This document shows, piece by piece, positions 10,065 to 21,203 of a DNA stretch of 64,000 nucleotides (the first letter of the stretch is position 1; every line of letters starts with the position of its first letter). The notes under the pieces were generated by a model. The model saw only the letters and a program-made list of their open reading frames with translations, searched no databases and was not told the DNA's origin. The DNA is from Trichosporon coremiiforme (Eukaryota; Basidiomycota; Tremellomycetes; Trichosporonales; Trichosporonaceae), in contig BCJJ01000010.1 in NCBI GenBank assembly GCA_039545355.1, forward strand, positions 505,085 through 569,084, in the 5' to 3' direction. Made by a program: the position numbers and the translations under genes.

Positions 10065-12412
10065 GTGTGAGAGGGAAGGTGGCGAGATGAGGTCAGGGGG
10101 CGTCAGTCGCAGGTAGGACGGAGGGAAGACGCGAAAGTAATGTGGAGGTCGAGCATTGTCTGCCTGGCTTGGATCCGCTGGACGGTTGAGTCACTTGTTG
10201 ACGCGTCCGACATTGTACACCGTACGACAAGGTCACGTGCATATTTGGTTCGTTGTTTCACCACGTGGAGGAGAGGTGTGGACCCGCGGAGATCGGCAAA
10301 GTATCCGCGGTGGAGTGTTAGGCAGTGTGATCCGCAAGTCAGTGGTGAAACCAGAGGTCACGCTTTATCCGACGTTTTGCCCTGGCTGCCGGACCGGACA
10401 CACCGACCGACCGGTCGGGCAGACTACGTACCGGTGAGCGACTGCGGTCACGCAACCCTACGGATGCGGGCAGGAGATCAGGAGATGATCAGGAGCTGCG
10501 GGCAGCTGGGCAAGCCATAGGGCAAAACAAGGAGCCACCTGGTCAGCAGGGCGAGCACAGCGAATCCGGTTACGTCAGCGCCGTTAGCCTTCTAGGGAAT
10601 AACGAGGGAACACATCCTGAGATGCGGTACCTGATCTGCGGTGGGTATCAGCGCCGAGGGGAGATAATACGGTCTGTAACTTGGCCCTGAGATTCCGCCC
10701 CCGGTCCTCGCCACCAGTGTCATAACGCTTCACCCCGAATGTCCCCCATTCAGATTTTAACCATTGGGTTTGCATCCAACTCTAACCTCCTCCCTACTGC
10801 GCGTAAAGTCGGGCATGTCTATCTCTCTTCGTACGCCTGCTGTCCAGTTAGATCGATCTGATGCATTTCGGACTCTGCCCGCACTTGCCGAAATTCCTGC
10901 TTGCTCTGCCCGAATGCTGCCCAAGCACCTGGATCTAAGCCAAACGCATCCGCCGGTGACCAAGATCTGATCGGGGGGCTGTATCCTGGCTCAGCCACTG
11001 GCTACGAGCTCGTCCATCTCGTCCATCTCGTCAAACGCCGAGGAACCCCCTGAAGGACAGCCTGTATGGGGTTGAGACTCTCGCAAACCTATTGCTGCGA
11101 GACCTGTTCTGATCCTAGTCATCGACCATCTTGGCACCCCATAGATAGGATGTTTCAGCCTGGTTGGTTCGCTGTCTGATGCCTGGTATTAAAAGGGGAC
11201 TCGAGGAGTAGTGCGGCCTTGAGCGCCCCTGCTTCGTTTCGTGCCCTCCACATCCCCTGTGTCCTCGTGGTAGTCGCAAATTGTGCTCCAGTTTGCGCAC
11301 TCGATTGATATCATTCAGTGGTCCACGTTACCGTCAGATCGAACACTCGGTCAGCTGACCATGATGCTGCATCATATTGCCGGCCTTCACCCGAAATAGC
11401 TACGATGTCGGGAGTCGGGGACGTTTGCGACCCCCGATCAGTAATCAGTAACTGTCCCGATCCTCACCCATCAGAGTTTGTCAAGATCGTTCTGTTTTCC
11501 AGCGTTCCAGAGGTAATGCAACGGTTCAGCGGGCACGAGTGAGTCTCGTTCCTCCGGCGCCCCTAAGACAGATGAGCGCTGCACGACGAAAAATGGTATG
11601 TAATGTTGGTGGCTCGGAATCCGAGGCAGAGCGGTCGCCCGTGACGTGCCCCGGACTGGTTGCCCGTTGGCTGTGGACAGAGACATATGAAGCAAACGGC
11701 GCCGAGTGTGATCCACGTGCCGCCGCCTTAGGGCCGGCTTTGATGAACGCACGACGAGAGAGTTGAAGCAATGATGTTGATGAGTGTGCCTGGTGCGGCA
11801 ATCGGATCGGTTTCCCGGCGGGTATTCTTCCGACTGCCCGCCACTGTCGCCACAGTGTACGGTGAGCGGTCAGAGAGTGTGGTCATGAGTGTGGTGGAGG
11901 GTACGGAGTGTGGTGCGTGCTTGGGTGTCGCATGGTTGGCTCCAGATACGGAAAAGGGATAGGATTTCTGGAGCCATTCAAGGTGCCGTGCCTGTTTGTG
12001 AACCCAAGGGTGGTGCGTCAGGCATCTCAGGCATCATGCTGTCCAACCACCCGTAGGGCCGTAAGGGAGGTAGGGGCCAGGGTCGCAGGAGGATCATAGG
12101 GGGTCCTAGGGGGTCCTAGGGGAGCGCAGGGTCCCTTGACAATCCGCCTCACTATCTCCGGGCAGCAACTTGGTTTACTCTTGAGGCCGTAGTACCGTAG
12201 TGCCGTAGTGCCGTAGTCCGCCCAGCGTGCACGCCCGCACGCCCTGGCCGAACAGCAACTTGTCGCATGCATCGCACAACACTCTCCGTACCACCATCTT
12301 TACTCCGCCCGACACCTCTCTGCGCCCCCGCCCCGCGCAGCACCGGCATTCCTCCCCAAGCGTTCCTCCATTTTCTGCGCAAGTTCGTCCGAGCGGCCCT
12401 CTGTGCTTCTTG
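10065..12412. other. Long gap with no supported gene
   Basis: Roughly 2.3 kb between a divergent minus-strand gene and the promoter of the gene at 13006. Only short ORFs under 130 codons occur on both strands, and none shows a recognisable motif or convincing splice-joined continuation. The right part has a duplicated GGGGGTCCTA (about 12099-12118) and an 8-bp tandem repeat described separately. Some sequence at the left end must be the promoter of the gene at 8295-10064. Confidence 0.5.
12187..12218. repeat. Tandem CCGTAGTG repeat, four 8-bp units
   Basis: Four consecutive 8-bp units read CCGTAGTA, CCGTAGTG, CCGTAGTG and CCGTAGTC. They lie about 200 bp before a TATA-like box, in the presumed promoter of the downstream gene. 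The function is unknown. It may be a simple replication-slippage repeat. Confidence 0.8.
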
Positions 12413-12419
12413 TATAAAA
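12413..12419 (+). promoter_or_regulatory. TATA box candidate (TATAAAA)
   Basis: A perfect TATAAAA sits at the border between mixed sequence and a 400-bp pyrimidine-rich stretch. Together they look like the core promoter and leader of the plus-strand gene whose first in-frame ATG is at 13006. A three-codon reading frame (ATG AGG TAG, 12432-12440) begins 13 bp downstream of the box. It may lie before the transcription start. Confidence 0.55.
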
Positions 12420-13005
12420 CAACCGGCCATCATGAGGTAGTCACCTTTACCCCCTTCCTGTTCACCCACCACCACAACAAAGCCACCACCCTCCCGATCA
12501 CTTGCTCACCCAAAACAACCCAGCAGTGTTTTATAACTACCGACTACCGCTATTACTTTAACGACTTCGCTGCCCACCACTTACTCGATACCAGCAAAAA
12601 CCCGGCATCTCGCATATCTGTGACTCGCCCCACCTCCCCACACTATATCTCGGCCCTCGCAACTTTTTACGAGCGAGCTAACCGCTGCACTACAAGCAGT
12701 TCGCCTTCTCTTCGCCTCTATCGCATTGCGTTTTTTGGATCGGTCAAACTTCGACGTTTGGATCTTCCCCTGTTCATTAGCGCCATTTTGACCTTAGGCT
12801 CGTGCCTACTACACCGTTTTCAGACGCCACCATAGCCACCACAACCATCATCTCCAGCCCCGTGGAGAGTTCTTCCTCTGTGCTTTCCGAGGCTCTTCAC
12901 CCTCTCACCTCGCCGGAACACCGCGCCGGGCGCATCCTCGTCTCGAACCTTAGGACGCAATCACGCTCGCGTTCGCCCGTCAAGCGTTTCGTATACCGCC
13001 GCGCC

Positions 13006-13797
13006 ATGGTGTCCACCTACGAGTCTGACCGCGACGAGGAGCGACCGGCACGGCGCAACAGCGTCACGCAAGAGCCGGTCAACTACAACCACCTGAGCCA
13101 CACGGGTTCCTCGTATGATCTGCACGGCTACGTCAAGTCCAACAACAACGGTCCCGCCGATCACCCCAGCCCCTCGGGCGGTTCTCAGCGCTCAGTTGGG
13201 GGCGAGAGCAACGCCTCCGTCTCCTCGTGCCGCAGCAGTGTCTCGGGAGCGTCCGGATCGTCGCGCCCGACGTCGCGGCAGAGCATGAACTCGATCGCGC
13301 TGAACGGACGCAACGAGCCTTGGGCTCTGCAGTTCGAGCGCCTGCGCGAACGCCTTGAGGGCGCGCAGAGCCGCGATGAGAAGCTCGCCGCCATGGGCGC
13401 CTTTGTCCAAAGCCTGCCCCCGTTCTACGCCGAGGCGGCCCGCTATATGGTTGCCAGCGGCAAGCCCGTCAATGTTGACTCTCTGTACCACTACTTCCGC
13501 AAGCTCGACAAGACTTCCTCTGCTGCTGCCGCTTCTACGAGCCCCAGCTCCTCGCGCCGCTCGAGCTCAACACCCAGCGACGGTCGCCCCTTTGCGCGCA
13601 CGCGCAAGCTTGAGCCCGAGTTTGGCGGTTTCTCGCCGTCTCGCCCGCAGATTGCCAATCTCCTCGTCGGTGAGCGCGAGCAGCTCGAGAAGCGCGACAA
13701 GCACGTCCGCAAGGATGTGCCCACGTCTGCATCCCTGCCTGCTAGCAAGGGCGACGCGCTCGAGATCGACGGCGGGATCGAGACGCCCCCGGCGTAA
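13006..13797 (+). CDS. Serine-rich hypothetical protein with conserved-looking helical segment
   Basis: From the ATG at 13006 the frame encodes 263 residues (MVSTYESDRDEERP) to TAA at 13795-13797. The open frame continues upstream without an ATG to an in-frame stop at 12778-12780. The upstream translation (SRSRSPVKRFVYRRAM) looks coding, so a spliced first exon is likely. A TTTTCAG acceptor at 12817-12823 would suit. The N-terminal half is Ser/Gly-rich and disordered. The segment NEPWALQFERLRERLEGAQ through YFRKLDK (about residues 100-165) is predicted helical and probably the functional domain. The tail has RS-rich and charged stretches. It is preceded by a TATAAAA box and a CT-rich leader of about 590 nt. 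I do not recognise the family. Basic/serine-rich composition is compatible with a regulatory protein, but that is only a guess. Confidence 0.75.
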   Translation: MVSTYESDRDEERPARRNSVTQEPVNYNHLSHTGSSYDLHGYVKSNNNGPADHPSPSGGSQRSVGGESNASVSSCRSSVSGASGSSRPTSRQSMNSIALNGRNEPWALQFERLRERLEGAQSRDEKLAAMGAFVQSLPPFYAEAARYMVASGKPVNVDSLYHYFRKLDKTSSAAAASTSPSSSRRSSSTPSDGRPFARTRKLEPEFGGFSPSRPQIANLLVGEREQLEKRDKHVRKDVPTSASLPASKGDALEIDGGIETPPA

Positions 13798-16663
13798 TTC
13801 ACCCAGTGAATACCTCGCTTGTGCATGTGTGCATAAGCTCTCATACCCCCCATACAACACACCAAATTGTGGCTTGGCAGCAATGCTGCAGCACTCGCGA
13901 ACGGCGGGCCGACCAATCGCCTCGCTTCGCCGTGTGGTGGTGCCACTGCCAGGCTCACTGCAAGCGACGGTTGGTGGATGTAGCGCACTCCGCCCGCCCC
14001 GGTCGCCCCAGGTGCACCGAGGCCCGCCAATCGCTCCCCGCTACGGACGGACGGCACCACGGTCCAGAATCGGGCCCGGGCAAGTCTCCGAACGGATATG
14101 TGCGTCTCCGAAAGCACGCTTTACGTGCTCCAGACCTCTTCGCGCCCAGCGCGGCCGGGGGCACGAGTGGGTTCCGCCTTGGTCTGCATACCTACAGCTC
14201 TGCAGAACTTCGGTCCGCGAACCTCGCCAATCTCCCAGCCACGCCTGCACACCCAGCAGACCGTTTGCCTCGCGCGTGCGAGGACGTGTTAGGTTGTTCG
14301 GTTCATGCTTGCTCCAGGATTGTTCCCTGAGGACCCTGATCCCACCCTTTCGAACTTGGGTGCCCACGCTGGTCCACTCGCTCGTCTATTTATTCGCTTT
14401 CCCTGTTTCCTCGGCAACAACTGTATCGTATCGACTAGCATCACACCATGTGTACCATAGCATCTCAATCCATAGTGTCTGCGTCTGTCTTTTTTGACGC
14501 ACGAGAGCTTCAGCAGCAAGTAGTAAAAATTATGAAGTATAAAGCGACAAGACACATACCGAGACGCAGGTGCATTCCAGTGGAGCGAGGAGGCGTACGC
14601 GCCGCAAGGATTACATCACTGGCGTTGGCGGCGCGGTTGCGGCGCGGTTGGCGCGGCGGACGCGAGCGCGCCTGGCAACGGTGGCCGAGATCTGGCACTC
14701 TGGCGTCCGCAGAGAGGCGCGTTGACTGGGAGGTGGCCGGGTTGGCGCCGTGCAGCCGCGCCGCTGACACGCGGGCAACATGAGGCTGACGCGATGGCAC
14801 AGTTACCGTCCGTCGTCGCGGTCGTTGTGGCATCACAACATCTCGCTTCGGATGGATGGTATGTGCGTGCCTCCGTTCCTCTACTCTAGCTGTCACAATG
14901 ACGCTGACAGTCAGTGCATCGGTGAGCGGGATCCGCATAGCTTCCAGCTCGTCTTTTCACTGGAGCTTGGCGACGAAACCGCATCCTAGGCAATGTCACG
15001 CAGATCGACACCATCATTCCGCGTCTAGACCTGGCTGGCCGGCGGCCTGGCTGGCGGCGCGGCACCCACTGAACTTTAGCAGAGCTGGGTCCAGCTGTGA
15101 GCCGGCCCAGCCGCGCCCAGCCTGGGCTTCCAACGACGGTGACTTTCGTCCCGGCCGGCACGGCAACCATTTGGTGCGTCCGGGGCCTACGGGACATGTG
15201 CCCAGCACACCTAGGCGCAGATCTGCTGCCATGTCGGCGGCGAAAATGCCGCCACCCAAGCAACAAAGCACCCGTCAGTACGCGCCTGTAACCGTTGCAC
15301 GAAATCGTACCATGCATCCGCTGCTCGGTGATGTGCCCAGGCTGTGCGACGGGACATCCGCTTGCTGTATGTATACCACGCTGCATGTCAGTGACACTAC
15401 CAGACGCCAGGGTATGCGGCATGGCATGCATGCATATGATCGCTTACTCGGCGCTGTGTCGTTGAACGCTCATGGCCGCAAAGGATGGTTGAGTCAACCA
15501 CGCGCCGCGCGCTGCGCAAGGTGACTGGTGCGCTGCATCGCAAGGCGCGCGGCATGTGAGTACAGAGTTCGGCACTCACCGAGTTGGCTCAGTGTGGAGG
15601 TGAGGTGGGGAATGACGACACGCGGCGAGGTGAGCATCATCCCTGACATCACCGTCGTAATCACCCCGCCTTATCTCCGTATATCCGCCGAACGCCAGCA
15701 TAAACCTTGACCGATCGGCGAACGCGGGCGAGTGTTTTCGGACACTTTCTCTGCCCGCACCCACCATCGGCACCCTCTGTATCCTCCATACTTCGTTACG
15801 ACGTACCACCTGCCAGCCCGCAGGCACGTCCCCAGATTTTTTTTATCCTCTGGGCAACTCTAACCCTAGTTCAATGCGTGCACGGAGGCACGCAGAATTG
15901 CATTGGGATTGTGATTTGCATTGCATTGCCTCAGCTCATATTCGCTGGGTTCGGAAAAACTGGGAAAGTGACATCCATTTTTCCATGGGCAACGGCCATG
16001 TAGGCCGTGGGCCGTAAGCCGTGAGCCGGTAGCCTAAGGCTTATGGCCCAAACCGTGCTCGATCGCGACGACGGACACTTGATGTGAGAACGGGGACACA
16101 GCAACGCGCAAGCGTGAGAGTATTCGATCAGGACCAAAGTGCGGAATGCTGGACACATGCTCTGACACATTGGCGTCGATTACTGGCGTCGATGGCCCCG
16201 CCTCATTCCCCAGCATGTCTCGCCGCGCAGCGGTACGGACATCGGTGCGTCGGAGGTCGGGTCGGAAGACGTTTTCGTTCCTCCTATCTCTTGACCCTCT
16301 GCTTCTCCCCTTCTTCTCTCCTTCTCTGTACTCACTCATTTCCCGAATTCCTCTGGAGATGCAACGCATGTATCTGAATTGCTCTAGAGATGCAATGCAT
16401 GCTTCTGTTTCCAGTTTTACGAGTGGAGCGCGACCGCGTATCGCTTCAACGCTCTTTAGGCTCCATGGCAGATCATGAATTTTGACAGGCACATGTCCCT
16501 ACGTCCGCCGAGTCGGCGACCTTTGCTCTCAGCGTTAGATCACCGAGCCGCCGGCCCGGATGGAGTACCTGCGGACAGGACCTGAGGGTCAGAGAGACTG
16601 GGGAGCGGAGCCGGCATCCCTGAGGCCCCGGAGAGGCGCCGAGGTCCGCGTGAGACGTCATAT

Positions 16664-16711
16664 GCACGCATTGGCACGCATTGGCACGCATTGGCACGCA
16701 GGGCACGCAGG
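16664..16711. repeat. 10-bp tandem repeat (GCACGCATTG)n
   Basis: Three perfect 10-bp units GCACGCATTG start at 16664, followed by degenerate continuations (GCACGCAGG, GCACGCAGG). The array lies in the large gene-free interval. It looks like a small minisatellite, with no visible link to a gene. Confidence 0.85.
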
Positions 16712-16894
16712 CACATGCATCACCCGGAGGCAGATTCCTGCACCTTTCCAACTGACTGGCCCGTCTGGCCCTTCCTACTCGGACGTTGGCAGTGCCGTGG
16801 TGGTGCCACAGACGTTGCTCTTGCCTCAGTCCAGAGACCTGAAATCGTGCAGCTACGCAGTTTTCTCACCAATGGTCGTTCCAAAGTTTGCACA

Positions 16895-16959
16895 CACTCG
16901 CTACGCTACAGTTTACCGACACTCGCTACGCTACAGTTTGCCGACACTCGTTACGACGA
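16895..16959. repeat. 25-bp tandem repeat, two full copies and a partial third
   Basis: Units start CACTCGCTACGCTACAGTTT. Copies are at 16895-16919 and 16920-16944, differing at one base (TACCGA versus TGCCGA), and a diverged partial copy begins at 16945 (CACTCGTTACGACGA). The CTACGCTAC core is itself a short internal repeat. Confidence 0.85.
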
Positions 16960-18658
16960 CTTTGAATGCAGAGCTTGGACCCATGCTTGCCCAGAATAGT
17001 TGGCAAGGAGCGCGAGTGGGGGTGCTGCCAATGTGAGCACACGGGTGGGGGTCAATGGTCAAAAGCACCCGGACCTCTTGATCTATCGACCTACGACCGG
17101 CGGCTGGTATGCCGCAGCGCCGCAGCGCTCTGCCCACGGCTGTCTGGCTCTCGTGATCGCAAGCTACGATGTCGGAGGATCGCAGGTAACTGAGTGCTCT
17201 GGGCTTGTGGACAGCCCGCCGCTCTTGTTCGCACGGCCGCGGTATGTGGGGAGCGTCCAAACACCGACACCGAGGGCCTCGCAACGGGCTGGGCAGCCTT
17301 GTGACCGCGAGACGGCTTCCCACGAGCAAGCAAGTGCGTCGTAAGGATACTGAACGTCCTGCAGGGTGTCTCGTGAACAACGTTAACGAGGGGCAGGGTA
17401 TTGATGGCCGTTGACTGCCACTTAGCCCCAGTCCACGCAGGGTTATCAATTCTTGGGGCAGGCAGCTGATCGTCCAATGCGACGTTAGTAAGGGCATGCC
17501 TCAATCTTGGTTAAGGACATTTCTCTCGCCAACTCGCCTGGCGCAAACCCAAGGCAAACAGCCGTACTGTCACTCACGCCTGGTCGATCGAGGAAGAAGA
17601 CACCTCTGACCCCTGCTCCCCTTTGTGGCCCTGTTCCTTGCAACACTAAATTTGCATGCCGCCGATCTCGGCAAGCCCTCCCCAACGTAAACAGTGATCA
17701 AAGAACGACAGAGAGGATATTCTCCATCCGGTTTCCGGACGTCCGGTTGTCTGCTTTCCAGGGGCGTATACTGGGGTTTAAGTGGACTTGAGCTCGCGGG
17801 GTGCCATGCGGGACTCACCCTTGCCACCCGGTTGACTCGAAAGCGTCGACAACCGCGGCAATCGCCGACCCGAATAGGAGCGTGCTATAGTGCGCGTAAT
17901 GCGTACTACTATTCCTCAGTCCTCCTCCATTAAGCCGCCGGGCCGCCGGTGCACAGTGCATATTTGACTCCAGAAATGCTGGTGTGAGTGCGCTGTTGCC
18001 AGTTGCCAGTAGAAGAGAGGTAGTCGCTCCCGGTCATTACCCGGCGCCACGTGAGTAGAGGCGACTGCTCCACATATGCATTCAGTCGCGGGTGAGTAGT
18101 GACACGTTGTCGGTGCGCGTTGAGGTGGAAGCTTCGCTTTCGAGCACGACATGGGAACGTGTGTTGAGATGGAGAAGAGAGAGAAACCGAAGAAAGTCGA
18201 CACGGCACACATCTTGTGATCAGCGTTGATTGCACCCGGAAGCTGTGCGCGCAGTGTCCATGCAGTGCATGTGCGACGTAGACTCGATGCAACTAACGCC
18301 GTCACGGGTACTGTCGTCCGCACAGGGAGCAGCACAGGCGCGGGCACATGCACACCGACTCCTACAGTCGAGGCGGGTATGACGTCATGCTGGCCGGGGG
18401 GGATGGTCACGAGACCGCCACGTGAAACGCACGCTCCTGGCCTAGTGCCCGTCTTGAATGGGTCTGAATGCCAAGCCAACACGACTGCGTCTCCTGAACT
18501 GAGTGCAGGATAGATCCGGAGATCTACTGCAGGCAGACCGACGGTGGTACGGTGGAGGTTGCGTCGTCCCAGTCTTGCCATGGTCAACTGATATCCACGA
18601 CGTGTCACACTCGTCGTAACACTTGACACCACACTCTTCAGCAAGAGCACAACGCTCC

Positions 18659-21203
18659 ATGTCCTTCCAGGGCCATGGTATGCTCGATGACGCTTGGTGG
18701 GATACGTTCACCACCAACGCGAACGACTACGATCTCGGCGCCGCCGTAGGTACGTGTGCCTTCCCCGCATTGTTTACGTCTGCGATCGGCTGACAGAACG
18801 CAGGCTTCGGCGCAAGCTCGACCGTCTACTCCGCCGTATTCAATGATCCGGACTCTGCGATAGACGAATGGCGGCCATGCGCAGTTAAGGTCTCTAGTAC
18901 GGATCTGTCGCAGCTGATCCGCGAAGCTCATCTGCTTGGATTATGCAGGCATCCCAATGTGCTGCGGTGGGTTCCCGGACTGTTGTCGGCGTGACACATG
19001 ACTGACTCCACAGCGTGCTCGCGACGTTCACACTACCGCCAGACCACTCGCGCGTCGCGATCGTGACCCCGCTGATCGAGGGCGGCTCGCTGCTGAGCAT
19101 CCTCGAGTGGCGTGCGCGCACCCCGAAGCGCGGCCGGATAGCGCTCGACGAGGAAGAGGTCAAGGCTGTCGTGAAGCAGGTCCTCGAGGGCATGGCATAT
19201 CTGCACGCGAACGGATTCCTGCACGTAAGTGTCTGCACTCCACCTACTGCGCAGGTTCTTTGTGCGATCGCCTATCGCCCTATCAGGACCCGGTATGGTA
19301 CGGGCGCGTTGTGTACAGTTGGAACGCTCGGACCCCTTCGGGTGGCTGTGCGACTGTGTGGACGGCAGCCAAGCTGCCAATATTGCGCCGGTCCCGGGAC
19401 ACAGTTCGAGCACGCGAATGCACACTCGGCGCGCATGTGACCTGTATGAATGCATGGGCGTCAGCCGTGGCTGTCCCATGCATGCGCATGCGCACTGTTA
19501 TCATGCCATGCACATGAGACTATGGGGGCATCAGCTGACAATAGCGCGACCTCAAGGCCGGCAACCTCCTGCTCGCTCCGGACGGCACGATTCTTCTCGC
19601 CGACTTTGGCGTCGCCGGCGACGTCAACGTCCCCGACACACCGGTGACTGAGCTCCCGGAAGTGGAGGCCGTGCGCTTTGACATGCCCCGCGTCAAGGTA
19701 GTCGCTGGGCTGCCGGCGGCTACTGACGCGCCGTCCTTAGTCAAGGAGATAGGCAAGCGCAAGTCCTTCGTTGGCACGGTGGGTCTGAGCCATGCCTCGC
19801 TAACTGATTGTGGAGCCATCAGCTAACCGCAGCCGTCATGGATGGCCCCTGAGGTTATCCGCGGTCAGCCCTACGACGCCTCGGCCGACATCTGGAGCCT
19901 GGGCATCACAATCATTGAGCTCGCGACCGGCGCGCCACCGGGTCGCGGCCGACCAGTCGATCTTGCCGCGACCGCCCGGGAGAGCACGCCTGCGCCGCAG
20001 TTGCCTGCCTCGTTCTCGAAGCAGATGTGCAACTTTGTCTCTTTGTGTCTGCAGAAGGACTCAACGAAGCGACCGGCGACGACCGAGCTACTGCAGCACC
20101 GCTGGCTGAGCAACGCCAAGGGTGGCAAGTTCCTGGCGGACGCACTGCTAGCCGACGTCGCCAATATCACGCAGCGGCAAGAGCTGAGGCGCATCGACAC
20201 GGTGTCGAGTATGGCGTCTGGTGCGCCGTCGTGGGATTTTGGCTCTGTGCCGCCATCGCCGGTCGCACGATTCAGCAGTCCGAGCTTCTTCAGCACGTCG
20301 CCGATAGCGACGCGCGATGAACTGCCGCCAAACGCGCTCCCGCCCAACTCGCCCCGCATTAGCCTGCACCAGTGGGCCGAGCTCACGAGCGACTCGCTCC
20401 CGCCGACACCTGGAATCGAGAACCCCGGCCCCGGCCTTCTCTTCCAGTCCATGTCCAGCAGCGCGCTTAGCACGACGTCGTACACGACCGCCTCGTCCAA
20501 GCTCTGGCACCGTAGCTCTAAGGGAAGCATCCGCACGCGTGGCGTTCGCAACGTTCGCAGCAGCATGGACACGTCATACGAATCGCCGCTGCGTGGCACC
20601 TCGACTATTCCGGACGAGGAGTTTGACACCGGCCTCACTGGCTCGCCACGCTCCAGGTCGCAGCCGCCGCAACGCCGCTCGAGGCAGACGTTTGAGCCGC
20701 ACCCGCCGTTACCCGTTGTTCCGCAGGTTGTCATGAAACCACCGAGTCCCGATCAGCTGACACCGAACGGAAGCTCGAATGGCAGCTTTGATCTTGAGCT
20801 CGAACGGAAGGTGACGCCGACGCAGCAGTATCCTCATCCACAGCCGATATCGACGCCGACTCCTCACGCGACGGCGAACGGCCACATCGCGCTGGCGAAG
20901 GGGCACGTCTCCGATGGCAAGGGACGCACGAACGGGAACGGGCATGCCAACGGAAACGGGCAGACGGAGCCAGGTTCGAAGTCTAGCTCCATCGAGGACA
21001 GCTCGTCGACAGAGACCCAGCAGACGCCAAAGATCCTCCCGGCGAGCAAGTTCGACGTACCGATGCTGAAGCTCCCGTCGCGCGACCGGTGGCTCGGCCG
21101 CAACAAAGATAAGGAGAAGGAGGTGAACCTCGAGAAGGAGGTTCACAAGGAGCACAAGGAGAAGGAGCACAAGGGCTTCAATCTTCCCTGGCGGAAGAAG
21201 TGA
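18659..21203 (+). CDS. STE20-family protein kinase, FRAY/OSR1-SPAK-like
   Basis: Five exons (18659-18749, 18804-18966, 19014-19224, 19545-19778, 19833-21203) give 689 residues. The kinase domain is N-terminal: glycine loop VGFGASSTVYSA near residue 31, catalytic Lys59 in CAVKVS, HRDLKAGN with Asp157, DFG at 175, GTPSWMAPE ending at Glu240, and ADIWSLGITIIELATG. The HRDLKAGN and GTPSWMAPE forms place it in the STE20 group. The domain order and loop resemble the FRAY/OSR1 branch, which phosphorylates membrane-transport and stress effectors in animals. The C-terminal 350 residues are disordered and end in a Lys/Glu-rich repeat (KEVHKEHKEKEHKGF). The start at 18659 (MSFQGHGMLDDAWW) was chosen over an in-frame ATG seven codons later. 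The activation segment is unusually long. The third intron is 320 nt, and an optional 51-nt in-frame intron in exon 4 cannot be excluded. Confidence 0.88.

Larger units (their letters stand above)
13798..18658. other. 4.9-kb gap without supported genes
   Basis: The largest empty interval in the window. ORFs of 100-244 codons occur on both strands, which is expected in about 58% GC DNA. None has a recognisable motif, and their compositions (high Arg, Cys, His, Ser) are those of chance frames. The longest, 17916-18650 on minus, lies in the promoter of the kinase gene. I saw no tRNA B-box, no long terminal repeats and no reverse transcriptase or transposase motifs. Two short tandem repeats are listed separately. 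Non-coding RNAs cannot be ruled out. Confidence 0.5.

Noticed and set aside
13355..14497. 380-codon plus-strand frame overlapping the gene at 13006
   Set aside because: The first part is a frame-shifted shadow of that gene and the rest runs into non-coding DNA. Arg/Ser/Pro-rich without motifs.
17916..18650. 244-codon minus-strand frame upstream of the kinase gene
   Set aside because: No recognisable motif, Ser/Thr/Val/Arg-rich chance-like composition, and it occupies the expected kinase promoter.
19225..19544. Open frames in the 320-nt kinase intron that read through exon 3
   Set aside because: Reading through destroys the HRDLK catalytic loop. The donor at 19225 and the acceptor before CGCGAC restore it exactly.
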